Shown in pieces: positions 44,352 through 54,269 of a DNA stretch of 64,000 nucleotides. The position numbers and the translations under genes are program-made. The notes beneath the pieces are model-generated. The model was given only the letters and a program-made list of their open reading frames with translations, was not told the origin of the DNA and did no database searches. Location of the stretch: NCBI RefSeq assembly GCF_014284255.1, contig NZ_JACOFV010000002.1:1-64000 (forward strand), given 5' to 3'. The first letter of the stretch is position 1; each line of letters starts with the position of its first letter. The DNA is from Cognatundibacterium jejuense (lineage in GTDB: Bacteria; Pseudomonadota; Gammaproteobacteria; Burkholderiales; Burkholderiaceae_D).

Positions 44352-44379
44352 AAAAAACTGCACCGTGCGCGGTGCAGTT
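44352..44379. terminator. Terminator between DUF3667 gene and nsrR
   Basis: AACTGCACCG (44356-44365) pairs with CGGTGCAGTT (44370-44379) around TGCG. Read on the minus strand it is followed by TTTTTTGGG, so it ends the hmp-nsrR transcript. On the plus side ATTATTT follows. Confidence 0.8.
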
Positions 44380-44447
44380 ATTATTTAAAGCACAATATTA
44401 TCAGTTGATATTTCGCTTAATAATTTGATCTAGTTCACCACTCTTTT

Positions 44448-44891
44448 TTAGCGACTCAATCGCAACTGATGCAAACTAATAATTGCCTCGCGCGTAGGGG
44501 TTGCAACGGCATCTTTGAGCGTGTAAACATCTAGTGCTTCATAGAAAATTTTATGGGCGCGGTCGAGGATATGTTTGAGTTGGCAATTCCCCTTCAAACC
44601 ACATGCAGGCTTGGCGCAATCGATTAACTCTGTATGGCCTTCCAAGGTGGAAATTAATTGGCCTAATTTATATTTATCGATAGGCTGAGCCAAAGCCATG
44701 CCACCACCTTTACCGCGCGTCGTGACTATCCATTGTTGTTGAGCTAGGAAATGGACTACTTTAACGAGATGGTTGCGTGAGATATCAAATTGCGATGCAA
44801 TCTCAGAAATCGTCACCGGCTCTGTACGATCAGGGAAGGTCAGGTAAATCAAAACGCGCAGACCTAAGTCGGTAAAGTGTGTAAGTTGCAT
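44448..44891 (-). CDS. nsrR: NO-sensing Rrf2-family repressor
   Basis: A 147-residue iron-sulfur regulator that loses DNA binding when its cluster reacts with nitric oxide. MQLTHFTDLGLRVLIYLTF is the NsrR N-terminus. SEIASQFDISRNHLVKVVHFLAQQ (about residues 28-52) is the winged-helix recognition region, and RGKGGGMALA the wing. Three Cys in DCAKPACGLKGNCQL (about 91-105) are the cluster ligands, with the spacing of NsrR rather than IscR. ATG 44891 gives the family start; codons up to 44960 are not family-like. It is 69 bases after hmp on the same strand, with NsrR-like boxes before hmp, so autoregulation is likely. Confidence 0.92.
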   Translation of the reverse strand: MQLTHFTDLGLRVLIYLTFPDRTEPVTISEIASQFDISRNHLVKVVHFLAQQQWIVTTRGKGGGMALAQPIDKYKLGQLISTLEGHTELIDCAKPACGLKGNCQLKHILDRAHKIFYEALDVYTLKDAVATPTREAIISLHQLRLSR

Positions 44892-44960
44892 GAGTTCTCT
44901 TTGGTATTGATTGAAAGGCGAGTCAGCAATTACAAACTCGCCAATGAGCCGGCGATGCAA

Positions 44961-46178
44961 TTATGCAGCAACACCGCCACTACCAAAAGCTTCTGCATGA
45001 ATTTTTCCAGCGTCCACACCAAGCTTTTTCAGTTTGTTAATTTGCTCTTGCATAAAAGGAACCGGCCCGCAAACATAATAATCTGCATGAGGCTGCGCAA
45101 CCAAGGGAGCTATTTGCTCCAGATGCAACCGTCCCGCGTACTGATAATCATGATCAACCACATCTTGTTCGCGTGGCGTTTCATAGAAAACCACGTGTTT
45201 CAAGTAAGGGTGCTGCGCCGACAATTGTTTGATATGCTGCTTAAATGCGTGCACTCCCCCATGGCGGCATGCATGAATAAACGATACGGAGCGTGTTGAA
45301 TTCGTCTCAATGAGATGTTCTAGCATCGCTAACTTTGGTGTGATGCCGACGCCAGCACTGATTAATACAACAGGGGTACTGCGATCTTCATGCAAAAAAT
45401 AATCGCCCATCGGTGGTGCAAGCTCAATCAAACTGCCAATCTCTAGTTGATCGTGCAATACATTCGAGACCAGACCGTCTGGATTTACAGCATGTCCTTG
45501 CTCACGTTTGACAGAAATGCGTAAAAATGATTTACCCGGTGCGCCTGATAAGCTGTATTGCCTTGCCTGACTGATCCCCATTGTCGGGATGTGCACTTTG
45601 ACCGAAATGTATTGTCCCGGACGATAAAGTGGCACTTGCCCCCCATCTGCAGGTGTAAGATAAAACGATTTGATTTCATCACTTTCTATTACTGTTTTTT
45701 CTACTCTGAAACTACGCCAACCGCTCCAACCAGCGTCCTGATTTGCTGCCTGTTGATAAATGTGATTTTCGTGAGCAATCAGAATATCGGCCAACTGTCC
45801 GTACGCCGCGGCCCATGCATCAATTAAAGCATCACTCGCAGCATCACCCAACACCTCTTGTATCGAAGCTAGTAAATGTTTGCCGACAATCGGATAATGT
45901 TCAGCACGAATCCCCAGGCTAACATGCTTGTTAGCAACCAAATTTAACACCGGTTGCAAAACCTCTGGGTTATCGATGTGCTCAGCATACGCCAACACCG
46001 CCATTGCCAATGCCTGTTGTTGACGCCCTGCTTGCTGGCTTGTCTGATTAAACATTGGTTTCAATTCCGGATTATGAGCAAACATCCGTGCGTAAAAATG
46101 CCGTGTCAGCGTGACACCATGCTGCGTTAAAACTGGCACCGTCGATTTAATTAATTCACGGGTTGTAGAATCCAACAT
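44961..46178 (-). CDS. hmp: Flavohemoprotein, nitric oxide dioxygenase
   Basis: A 405-residue cytosolic enzyme converting NO plus O2 to nitrate. The N-terminal globin (about 1-140) has FYARMFAHNPELKPMFNQTSQQ (distal Tyr B10 and Gln region) and NKHVSLGIRAEHYPIVG (proximal His). The FAD domain has RQYSLSG (about 206) and the NAD(P)H domain SAGVGITPKLAMLEHL (about 270), with YVCGPVPFMQEQI near the C-terminus. Start ATG 46178 follows AAGGTTTGAT. NsrR-like boxes at 46191 and 46292 precede it, and nsrR follows in the same transcript. Confidence 0.94.
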   Translation of the reverse strand: MLDSTTRELIKSTVPVLTQHGVTLTRHFYARMFAHNPELKPMFNQTSQQAGRQQQALAMAVLAYAEHIDNPEVLQPVLNLVANKHVSLGIRAEHYPIVGKHLLASIQEVLGDAASDALIDAWAAAYGQLADILIAHENHIYQQAANQDAGWSGWRSFRVEKTVIESDEIKSFYLTPADGGQVPLYRPGQYISVKVHIPTMGISQARQYSLSGAPGKSFLRISVKREQGHAVNPDGLVSNVLHDQLEIGSLIELAPPMGDYFLHEDRSTPVVLISAGVGITPKLAMLEHLIETNSTRSVSFIHACRHGGVHAFKQHIKQLSAQHPYLKHVVFYETPREQDVVDHDYQYAGRLHLEQIAPLVAQPHADYYVCGPVPFMQEQINKLKKLGVDAGKIHAEAFGSGGVAA

Positions 46179-46190
46179 ATCAAACCTTAT

Positions 46191-46213
46191 TAAATATATT
46201 TTAAATACATCTT
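46191..46213 (-). promoter_or_regulatory. NsrR-like operator, site 1 (hmp)
   Basis: Read on the minus strand the left half is AAGATGTATTT, one change from the enterobacterial NsrR half-site AAGATGCATTT. An A spacer and a poorer right half (AAATATATTTA) follow. It overlaps a candidate -10 (TATTTA) with TTGTAA 16 bases upstream, and ends 13 bases before the hmp start. Confidence 0.65.
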
Positions 46214-46291
46214 TAAGCACGCATTACAATTTGCAAATCTGTCGTTCAATTCACATCACACTTAAAGTACTGAAATCATCATACATTTTTT

Positions 46292-46314
46292 AACATATAT
46301 TTTCAATGCATATT
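46292..46314 (-). promoter_or_regulatory. NsrR-like operator, site 2 (hmp upstream)
   Basis: A second 11-1-11 inverted repeat: minus-strand halves AATATGCATTG and AAATATATGTT around A. It lies about 100 bases upstream of site 1 and 84 bases past the dksA-like stop. Confidence 0.45.
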
Positions 46315-46397
46315 AAAAAATGTCGATGCCTGAGAAAATCTTCAGAAACTTTTGGTGTTAATTTTTAGATAATGTCTTTTTGCGAATGAACACCCAT

Positions 46398-46775
46398 TTA
46401 CATGCTGGAATGCGAGTGGATACGCAGGCGCTGATCATCTGCCTCCAGCGCAGACTGACATTTGATGCAACGTTCAGCGGTAGGTTCTGCCTCTAGTCTG
46501 GCGTAAGGTATCGTTGCACCACATTCGCGACAAATATCTGCAATATTCTCACTCAAACGCGCTTGTGCTCTTTGCAAGGATTGCCATTCAGCATGTTGAT
46601 GCAAGTATTTTGACATCGCATCGTGATTTAATACGTCATTAATCGCACCATCACCTTCACCACTGTCATGGCGTAGAAGATCGGGATTATGCTGTCTGAG
46701 TTCTGTCTGAATTTCTTGCTTCATCAAATCTAATTTCGATTTCAAAGCAGCTTGTTGTTCGTTATTTAGGCTCAT
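46398..46775 (-). CDS. DksA/TraR-type C4 zinc-finger protein
   Basis: A 125-residue protein with an N-terminal helical pair (LKSKLDLMKQEIQTELRQHN...SLQRAQARLSENIADI) and a C-terminal zinc finger CRECGATIPYARLEAEPTAERCIKCQ (C-x-x-C...C-x-x-C). This is the layout of short DksA/TraR paralogues that enter the RNA polymerase secondary channel. The coiled-coil tip motif DxxDxA of full DksA is not evident. Cys residues in this family can sense NO or oxidants, which fits the position just upstream of hmp-nsrR on the same strand, but that link is inference. Confidence 0.82.
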   Translation of the reverse strand: MSLNNEQQAALKSKLDLMKQEIQTELRQHNPDLLRHDSGEGDGAINDVLNHDAMSKYLHQHAEWQSLQRAQARLSENIADICRECGATIPYARLEAEPTAERCIKCQSALEADDQRLRIHSHSSM

Positions 46776-46840
46776 ATTTTCTCACTGAACACTTCATGGT
46801 TAAATAGGTGTTACCTGCAATTCCGTGTCAGATAGCAGGG

Positions 46841-46870
46841 ATAAATAGCTTATAAATAGCTTATAAATAT
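46841..46870. repeat. 11-bp direct repeats upstream of the DksA-like gene
   Basis: ATAAATAGCTT occurs twice in tandem (46841-46851 and 46852-46862) plus ATAAATAT (46863-46870). The spacing of one helical turn, 66 bases before the start at 46775, is typical of a regulator-binding array, but the repeats could also be a slippage product or contain the -10. Confidence 0.5.
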
Positions 46871-46994
46871 GATACTCAGATTACTCCGCTCAGCTTGTCT
46901 AACTTTGATGCAACTCAATGTTGTGTCTTATCTCTTTGTCCCACGAACGCTCGAAGAATAAACAATGGATTCATTCCCGTCTTGTCAGATAACA

Positions 46995-47020
46995 AAAAAG
47001 GCACCATACGGTACCTTTTT
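46995..47020 (-). terminator. Chemoreceptor gene terminator
   Basis: AAAAAGGCACC and GGTACCTTTTT form an 11-bp stem with one mismatch around ATAC. The A-tract gives T residues on the minus strand, 32 bases after the chemoreceptor stop. Confidence 0.8.
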
Positions 47021-47051
47021 ATGTCTGATATAAAATGTCTGTTGGTAGTTC

Positions 47052-48788
47052 TTAAAACTCTTCCCAATCATCTGCTTCAGCTTTAGTTGACTTCGTTGAT
47101 GTCGTTGCACTCAGTGCTGGTGCTGCTGGACGGGTTTTCGGAGCTGGCTTAGGTGCAGGTCTAGGTGCAGGTTTGGCAGCTGTTGAAGATTCTACACTCG
47201 TCGCCATCTGTGAACTAGCCGTATGATGACGCTGATGCAAACCTCCCCCACCGCCTGAGCTATTTAATTTAAACACCGATACAACCTGCGTCAATTTATT
47301 TGCCTGATCTTGCAATGAGGATGCAGCGGCCGCTGCCTGTTCAACCAATGCCGCATTTTGCTGCGTACTTTCGTCCATGTGTATTACCGCCTGATTGATC
47401 TGGTCGATGCCAGAACTTTGCTCATGACTGGCATTGCTAATTTCACTGACAACAGCACTGACTTTCTGAATACTGCTAACGATATTAGTCATTGCTGCGC
47501 CAGCCTGATCAACCAGCCTGGTGCCTGAATCAACTTTCTCCACCGAGTTATCGATCAGCGTTTTAATTTCTTTCGCCGCAGATGCGGAACGTTGCGCCAG
47601 ATTTCTGACCTCGGCTGCAACCACGGCAAATCCACGGCCTTGTTCACCGGCCCTGGCGGCTTCCACCGCAGCATTTAACGCCAGGATATTTGTTTGAAAT
47701 GCGATACCATCAATCACACTGATAATGTCGACGATTTTTCTGGATGATTCATTGATCGCCGCCATTGTTTCAACTACTTGTGAAACCACGGCCCCACCAT
47801 CCACAGCTACGGTGGACGCGGTACTCGCCAGTGTATTGGCCTGACGTGCATTATCTGAGTTTTGTCTGACGGTGCTGGTCAATTCTTCCATCGAAGATGC
47901 GGTTTCTTCCAACGCACCAGCCTGTTGCTCGGTACGTGAAGAGAGGTCCATATTTCCAGTTGCTATTTCTGTTGATGCAACAGCAATAGCATCGGTGCCT
48001 TGTCGTATTTGGGTACAAATTCTTTCCAAACTATCCGACATTTCTTTGATCGCACCAAGAAGCTGTGCTACTTCGTCACTACCGCTAGCATCAATTTTTT
48101 GCGTTAAATCACCAGCAGCGACGCCTTTGGCAACAACGATTGCTTGATTCAGAGAATTAACCAATTTTCTTACTAAACTCAATCCCATAAAAGCAACAGC
48201 TAGGATGCCGATAACACCGATAACACTTGCCAACCACACTGCGGAGCTTAAAATTTTCTTTGCCTCATCAGCACCATCGGATCCGAGTTTGATGTTGTAT
48301 TCACGGTGCGCCTCCAAGTCAGTACTCATTTTTTTGATGACGTCTTGTTTGCTAAGCATCTCTTGCAGAGCTTCCTCGTGCTTACCTTCTGCATCTGCAT
48401 TAAGTACCTTTTCACTTATCGCATAATAAGCGGCGATTGATGACCTATCCTCCGCCAACAGGCCTTTATCTTTATCGTCTGAGATATTTTCTTTTTCATA
48501 TTTATTCAGAACACTTTCGACGACGGTCTTTTCTGCCGGAATACCTGCCCGTACCGATTTCTTTGCCTCAGGATCAGTCGATGCTAATGCTTGCCACGTT
48601 TTAACCCGAATGTTTGCTATCGCATCGGATACAAGCGCCAATTCCCGCAAACTTGGGACAGTGTTTATGTTGGCATAATCTGCTGCATCATATACGCGAT
48701 AAATTTGGTAGACACCCAAACTAGCCAGGGTAACCATCGCGGCAGCAGCGAATAAAACAAGCAGATAAAGTCTTTTTGCTATGGTCAT
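47052..48788 (-). CDS. Methyl-accepting chemotaxis protein (4HB type)
   Basis: A 578-residue inner-membrane chemoreceptor. The first helix (about residues 8-28, [20 protein letters not shown]) and the second (about 189-210) flank a four-helix-bundle ligand domain starting [26 protein letters not shown] domain ([21 protein letters not shown]) follows, then the signalling hairpin with [40 protein letters not shown] at its tip. Methylation-helix Gln/Glu pairs are visible. The C-terminus is Pro/Ala/Lys-rich with a terminal WEEF pentapeptide-like tether for CheR. ATG 48788 follows GGAGTTAGAA. Ligand unknown. No che genes adjoin it. Confidence 0.94.
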   Translation of the reverse strand: MTIAKRLYLLVLFAAAAMVTLASLGVYQIYRVYDAADYANINTVPSLRELALVSDAIANIRVKTWQALASTDPEAKKSVRAGIPAEKTVVESVLNKYEKENISDDKDKGLLAEDRSSIAAYYAISEKVLNADAEGKHEEALQEMLSKQDVIKKMSTDLEAHREYNIKLGSDGADEAKKILSSAVWLASVIGVIGILAVAFMGLSLVRKLVNSLNQAIVVAKGVAAGDLTQKIDASGSDEVAQLLGAIKEMSDSLERICTQIRQGTDAIAVASTEIATGNMDLSSRTEQQAGALEETASSMEELTSTVRQNSDNARQANTLASTASTVAVDGGAVVSQVVETMAAINESSRKIVDIISVIDGIAFQTNILALNAAVEAARAGEQGRGFAVVAAEVRNLAQRSASAAKEIKTLIDNSVEKVDSGTRLVDQAGAAMTNIVSSIQKVSAVVSEISNASHEQSSGIDQINQAVIHMDESTQQNAALVEQAAAAASSLQDQANKLTQVVSVFKLNSSGGGGGLHQRHHTASSQMATSVESSTAAKPAPRPAPKPAPKTRPAAPALSATTSTKSTKAEADDWEEF

Positions 48789-49291
48789 TTCTAACTCCGG
48801 TCTGGTAAAAAAATCACAAAACGAATGTAAAAAGGCTAAACAAGACGTCATTTAGATTTATATGTGTCAGGAACGACATTAAATCAACTTTTGGGTGGAG
48901 CTATATCTGATTCGGTATTTTTTAAACTAAATTCACAATGTGTTGTTTAAATTCATTTTCAATTTAAAAACACAAGCAAACTCAAAATGCGGCTAAAAAA
49001 GATTTTTTATTTCAAGTGAGGATCGATCAAATTTGATCTGAAAAACTATCGCACTATTGAAAAGTAATGTAGTTAATTTAGTAAAGAATGAAGATAAAAT
49101 CAAAGGATTAAACTATTGGTGATCGATTTTTTGTAGGAAATAGAATACAAAAAAAACGAGATTGCAAAGAGCGCAATCTCGTTAATAAAAAATCAATAGC
49201 CTATATGTATTGAAGCACTATTGAAGACTTCGAATAGCATTCAAAGCTGACTCAACAAGCTAACAATGTCGCCATAACAGCGAGGTCAAAC
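48789..49291. other. 503-base AT-rich gap
   Basis: No gene. It carries the chemoreceptor promoter at its left side and the POT-transporter terminator at 49155-49183. No sigma-28 type (TAAA-N15-GCCGATAA) promoter was found on the minus strand, so the receptor may use sigma-70. Confidence 0.45.
49155..49183 (-). terminator. POT transporter terminator
   Basis: AACGAGATTGC pairs with GCAATCTCGTT around AAAGAGC. Preceding A residues (49148-49156) form a T-run on the minus strand. It lies about 110 bases after the transporter stop. Confidence 0.8.
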
Positions 49292-50845
49292 TTAGGCTTG
49301 CCGATAATAGTTATGCATTTTGTAACTTTTAGCGTACATTGCAAACACCAGAGATGCTAACAAAGCAAAGCCTGCAAAGAAGAACATTAAGAAGGCTGTC
49401 GTACTGATGCCTGAAGTTTTGATCTGTTCCATGACTGGTGCACTTTTGACACTTGCATCCGCCAGCAATACCCACAAGTTACCAATGGTCACTGTCAGAC
49501 TCCAAAAACTCATAATCACGCCCTTCATCGCCAGCGGTGCCTGACCATAAGCGAACTCAAGACCGGTTGTCGATACCAACACCTCACCAAGCGTCAACAA
49601 AGCGTATGGCAGGATTTGCCAGGTAATTGACAACGTATTGCCACCATCCATTGTCAACTGCATAAATCCCACTACGATCCACGCAAAACCTGAAAAAGCA
49701 ATCCCCAAACCCATGCGACGCAAAGCCGTTAATTCCAGACCAAGGCGTTTGCACATAGGGTACAAGACCAGATTATTAAATGGAATCAGGAGCATCACCA
49801 GCATTGGATTCAAGGCTTGCATTTGCGATGACTGGAACCAGGAAGGCTTTACCATCGAATCCGCTTGTACCACCCATGTAGATGCTTTTTGATCAAACAA
49901 AGACCAGAATGGCGTCACTAATGCAAAAATCACCAGAACACGCAATACCGAGCGTACACCGTCCACAATCACATCAGGATGGGTGCCGTAGGCCCGATCC
50001 AACTGTATCCAGGTACCGATACCGCCAAAACCAAGCAACATCACCAATGCGAGACATATGGCTGGCACCAGCGCCAGCGTTGGTATCGTCAACAACACAC
50101 CAACTGCAGCAATCACGCCCAACACAGCAATATATAAACCAGTGCGTGCTTTACCTGGTACTTCTGCCAGCAGTGCAGTACGTACGACATTTATAAAAGA
50201 ATGTGGATCTTTTGCAACCGGGGCGACGTGCACATATTTCTTGCGGCCCGACCAGAAAATAATGGTCGCGATTAGCATCAAAATACCAGGTATACCAAAT
50301 GCAACGCCAGCACCTAATTGCTTCAAAAAATACGGCATTAATATCGATGCAAAGAAGGAACCCAAATTGATGATCCAATAAAATGCCTCGAACACTTTTT
50401 GCGCCATGCTGCGATTGCTTTGGTCAAATTGGTCACCAACAAACGATGAAACCAAGGGTTTAATCCCGCCAGAACCAAAAGCGATGAGAAATAAGCCAAC
50501 GTAAAATCCGCGGGGATTATCGTCAAATATGGCCAGACAAGCATGTCCAGCGCAGTACACCAGACTAAGCCAAAACACCGTATTATATTTACCAAAAAAT
50601 CTGTCGGCTAACCAACCACCCAGTAATGGGAAAAAATACACGCCGATGACAAACGTATGGAAAATTTCTTTAGCCATTCCTGCGCGTAAATTTTCAGGCA
50701 TCGATAACAGCAAGCTGCTAATCAGGAACGATGTGAGAATGTTGCGCATGCCGTAAAAACTAAAGCGCTCACAGCCTTCATTCGCAATGATGTAAGGAAT
50801 CTGCGGCGGCATCTTTGCTGCGACAGCGGGTGCTGCTTGACTCAT
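49292..50845 (-). CDS. POT/PTR-family proton-dependent oligopeptide transporter
   Basis: A 517-residue 12-14 helix symporter importing di- and tripeptides with protons. NEGCERFSFYGMRNIL (about residue 22) holds the ExxERFxYYG proton-coupling motif. GGWLADRFFGKYNTV (about 75) is the PTR loop, GSGGIKPLVSSFVGDQFD (about 123) the PTR2 signature 1, and KVFEAFYWIINLGSFF the F-Y-x-x-I-N-x-G segment. Length is typical of DtpA-D relatives. GGAG lies six bases before the ATG. It is preceded by the RND operon terminator and followed by its own, so it is monocistronic. Confidence 0.93.
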   Translation of the reverse strand: MSQAAPAVAAKMPPQIPYIIANEGCERFSFYGMRNILTSFLISSLLLSMPENLRAGMAKEIFHTFVIGVYFFPLLGGWLADRFFGKYNTVFWLSLVYCAGHACLAIFDDNPRGFYVGLFLIAFGSGGIKPLVSSFVGDQFDQSNRSMAQKVFEAFYWIINLGSFFASILMPYFLKQLGAGVAFGIPGILMLIATIIFWSGRKKYVHVAPVAKDPHSFINVVRTALLAEVPGKARTGLYIAVLGVIAAVGVLLTIPTLALVPAICLALVMLLGFGGIGTWIQLDRAYGTHPDVIVDGVRSVLRVLVIFALVTPFWSLFDQKASTWVVQADSMVKPSWFQSSQMQALNPMLVMLLIPFNNLVLYPMCKRLGLELTALRRMGLGIAFSGFAWIVVGFMQLTMDGGNTLSITWQILPYALLTLGEVLVSTTGLEFAYGQAPLAMKGVIMSFWSLTVTIGNLWVLLADASVKSAPVMEQIKTSGISTTAFLMFFFAGFALLASLVFAMYAKSYKMHNYYRQA

Positions 50846-50885
50846 TGGTATCTCCAGTTCAATTGTTTTTGTTGAAGAATAAACA

Positions 50886-50907
50886 AACGGCCTTGGTAAA
50901 GGCCGTT
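50886..50907 (-). terminator. RND operon terminator
   Basis: AACGGCCTT and AAGGCCGTT form a 9-bp stem around GGTA. On the minus strand TTTGTTTATTCTT follows. It is about 165 bases past the RND permease stop and 40 before the POT gene start. Confidence 0.7.
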
Positions 50908-51071
50908 GTTAATTTATGGACGTTATTCCAGAAACGTTTTGTCACATTTTAACAGTGCGCGAAGTATCCAGATTTGAAACCTGCTCGTCAAGCAAGAAAT
51001 CCAGAATGCCCCTCAAAACGCTTTATGCTGTACTTTCCATCCCTACTACGATACCCGAGTGAACATACGCT

Positions 51072-54000
51072 TCAAACATTTTTGACAGGTTTGAACATTC
51101 TGATCAGACGCACCGGAAGACGGAAAATAAAGCGAATAAATGTCACCGTCAATACTGCCTCCAAGCCGGTCGCTAACGCAGCAAAAAAAGCATTCCAACG
51201 AACCACACGAGAACGATACTTCGCCATCATACGATCACGACTAATTTCTATGCTGTCATAGAAGGTCGGCACAACCAACAATGTCAACAAGGTAGAGGTA
51301 ATGGTTCCACCAATAATCGCAATCGCCAGCGGACGATAAAACTCCCCACCTTCACCAAGACCTATCGCCACCGGCAACATGCCAGCAATCAAAGCAAATG
51401 TAGTCATCAGAATCGGGCGTAAGCGTTTGCGCCCCGCATACATTAAGGATTCCTCGCGATCAAAGCCTTCCTGCTCACGCTTGCGCGCACAATCGAGCAG
51501 CAAAATCGCATTCTTGGCAACCAGGCCCATCAACATAATGATGCCGATAAAGCTCATCAGATTAAGCGTACCGTGGGTCAATAACAGCGCAAGCACCACA
51601 CCGATCAAACTCAAAGGTAAAGACAACATTACGGCTACCGGGGCAGTAAAAGAGCCAAACTGCATGACCAAAATCAGATACATCAGGCCAATACCCATGA
51701 CCAGAGCAATTGTCATTTCGGTGAACAATTCTTTCTGTGAACGTGCTGCACCGCCAAGATCTAAAGAATACCCGGCAGGAAAACTCATGGCCTTAGCAAT
51801 CTTTAATGCCTCGGCGGTTACCTCACCAGGCGACCTGCCCTGTGTATTTGCTGATACGGCCATCATGCGTTTGCCGTCAGTGTGCTTGATTTGTGATGGT
51901 CCTTTACCCATGGTGATTTTTGCGATTTGCTCGAGCGGCACCATGGTATCGCTGTTATTCACCGCGATCGGTAAACGTTCGATATTTTCAGCATTAATTC
52001 TATCGTTCGGATGCAGACGGACTGCCACATCACGTGCCTCCCCGGTAGGATCAACCCAATCACCGACCTCAACACCAGCAAATGCCACACGTAAAGCCTG
52101 CGCTGCGTCATTGACCGAAATACCGAGAGAATTTGCCAGACCACGATTGAGCTCGATCTGCAACTCATCTTTAGGGTCTTGTTGAGATAAACCTACATCA
52201 ACCGCACCATCAACCTTGCGTAATTTTTCCATAAATTCATTGGCGATGATCAGTAATTTACGCGCATCTGGGCCAGAAAAATTAATCTGTACCGGCTTGC
52301 CGCCGTCATTATTCAAATCATCCTGTACCACATATTCTGCCCCTATCACTTGCACCAGGAGCTTACGTAAATCCGTCGCGACTTCGGCGGCAGATTGCTT
52401 GCGTTCGGTACTCTTACCAATATCCACATAAACCCGTCCACCACCACTATTAATGGTGCTATTAGTCGCTTTGGTGACCTTCAAACTACGCGCGATTTCG
52501 GCGGCTTTTTCAACTTTCAGACGCGAATATTCGAGGCTGGAACTAGATGGCGTGCGAATGTCAATAAAAATGGTGCCGTTATCGGCACTCGGTAAAAAAC
52601 TTGAGCCTCCGAACGTTGCGTGAAGTGCGATTGCTCCCACCAGACTGACGCCGGCGATCACCGCCATCCAGACCCGGTGATGTAATGCCCAGGCAATCAC
52701 GTTACCGTAGCGGTCAGCCTGATGATCAAACCAGTCATTGAATTTCGCCAAGACAAGGCTAATCCCTTTTTTTGGTAGTAAATGATGTCCTATCGGGTCA
52801 CCCCAATATGCAGACAACATCGGATCAAGCGTAAAAGAGATAAACAAACTAACGAGTACTGAGCTGGCTACAGTCAATGCAAACGGACGAAACCATTCAC
52901 CTGAGATGCCAGGCATAAATGCGACAGGAATAAATACCGCAATAATAGAAAACGTGGTTGCCGCTACCGCCAAACCAATTTCTTTAGTGCCGTTACTGGC
53001 GGCAGTACGACGATCAACACCCATTTCCATATGACGCACAATATTTTCACGCACCACAATCGCATCATCAATCAACACCCCAATCGCCAAAGACAAGCCA
53101 AGCAAGGTCATAAAATTAAGCGTAAAACCACTCAGCCAAATGGCGATAAAAGCAGCAATGACGGAGGTTGGCAGACTGAGTGCCGTGATTAATGTAGAAC
53201 GCCAGGAATTTAAAAATACGTACACCACAAAAATCGTGAGTACGGCACCAAACATCAATGATTCAATGACGTTATCAAGGCTGCTCTCCGCATCTTTACC
53301 ACCATCCTGGGTCACTTCTAATTTGCTACCAGCAGGTAGCGTCTTATTAATCTCAGCGACCAGATCGCGAACATGGGTAGCAACTGTAACTGTACTTGCT
53401 TCGCGTGAACGCGTGATGGAAATGCCTACATTGGGATGGCCGTTGTGCATGCTAAAACCGTTCAGCTCAGAAAATCCGTCCTCAATGTCTGCCACCTGTG
53501 CCAAGCGTATAATTTCATTGCCACGCTTTTTCACGACGATGGATTGAAATTCTCTTGGCGATTCAATACGCCCGATCAGACGTATACTTTGTTCGGTTAA
53601 GTGTCCGGTAATTTTTCCGACAGGCGCAGTGGTATTTTGATTTCTCAGTGCATTGACTACTTCCGACACTGACACATTGTATTCACGCAGCTTTTGAGCA
53701 TGCAATAACACGCTCAACTCGCGGCGCAGCGCACCATCTACCGTCACCGTAGCAACACCATCAATGGCACGAAATTTATCTGCTAACTTATCTTCCGCTT
53801 TGCGTGAAATTTCCGCATGGCTCAAGACATCTGACGACAATGCCAATTGCATAATCGGTTGCGCCGAAGGATCTATCCTTTCCAGCACTGGTTCACGCAT
53901 TTCTACGGGTAATTTATAGCGTACTGAAGCGATCGAATTTCGCACCTCATCCGAGGCCTCCACCATATTTTTACCAAAATTGAAGATCAACACGATGGTC

Positions 54001-54266
54001 GCTGAACCTTCATTTGCAGTGGAGCGCAATTGATAGACGCCGGTAATACTTTGCATGGCCTTTTCGACGCGATTGATGATCTCACGCTCTACCGTATCTG
54101 ATGACGCACCTGGGTAAGGGATACTCACGACCAATACCGGTTGCTGGACATCCGGAATCTGATTGACCTTCAACTTTTTGAGTGCCAACAAGCCCAGTGC
54201 CATCAGGGCGATGATGATCACAATCATCGCAATCGGGCGTTTGATACTAAAGTCAGATAAAAACAT
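51072..54266 (-). CDS. RND multidrug efflux permease (AcrB/HAE1 family)
   Basis: A 1064-residue inner-membrane proton-driven pump. [22 protein letters not shown] is the canonical start. [15 protein letters not shown] (about residue 48), [26 protein letters not shown] (about 396, with the proton-relay Asp pair) and [15 protein letters not shown] (about 476) are family signatures. The second half repeats the layout, ending [23 protein letters not shown] and [19 protein letters not shown]. The adaptor gene lies three bases upstream. No outer-membrane channel gene is in the operon, so it must use a TolC-like protein encoded elsewhere. Drug rather than metal specificity is likely from the family, not proven. 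Confidence 0.94.
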   Translation of the reverse strand: MFLSDFSIKRPIAMIVIIIALMALGLLALKKLKVNQIPDVQQPVLVVSIPYPGASSDTVEREIINRVEKAMQSITGVYQLRSTANEGSATIVLIFNFGKNMVEASDEVRNSIASVRYKLPVEMREPVLERIDPSAQPIMQLALSSDVLSHAEISRKAEDKLADKFRAIDGVATVTVDGALRRELSVLLHAQKLREYNVSVSEVVNALRNQNTTAPVGKITGHLTEQSIRLIGRIESPREFQSIVVKKRGNEIIRLAQVADIEDGFSELNGFSMHNGHPNVGISITRSREASTVTVATHVRDLVAEINKTLPAGSKLEVTQDGGKDAESSLDNVIESLMFGAVLTIFVVYVFLNSWRSTLITALSLPTSVIAAFIAIWLSGFTLNFMTLLGLSLAIGVLIDDAIVVRENIVRHMEMGVDRRTAASNGTKEIGLAVAATTFSIIAVFIPVAFMPGISGEWFRPFALTVASSVLVSLFISFTLDPMLSAYWGDPIGHHLLPKKGISLVLAKFNDWFDHQADRYGNVIAWALHHRVWMAVIAGVSLVGAIALHATFGGSSFLPSADNGTIFIDIRTPSSSSLEYSRLKVEKAAEIARSLKVTKATNSTINSGGGRVYVDIGKSTERKQSAAEVATDLRKLLVQVIGAEYVVQDDLNNDGGKPVQINFSGPDARKLLIIANEFMEKLRKVDGAVDVGLSQQDPKDELQIELNRGLANSLGISVNDAAQALRVAFAGVEVGDWVDPTGEARDVAVRLHPNDRINAENIERLPIAVNNSDTMVPLEQIAKITMGKGPSQIKHTDGKRMMAVSANTQGRSPGEVTAEALKIAKAMSFPAGYSLDLGGAARSQKELFTEMTIALVMGIGLMYLILVMQFGSFTAPVAVMLSLPLSLIGVVLALLLTHGTLNLMSFIGIIMLMGLVAKNAILLLDCARKREQEGFDREESLMYAGRKRLRPILMTTFALIAGMLPVAIGLGEGGEFYRPLAIAIIGGTITSTLLTLLVVPTFYDSIEISRDRMMAKYRSRVVRWNAFFAALATGLEAVLTVTFIRFIFRLPVRLIRMFKPVKNV

Positions 54267-54269
54267 GGC

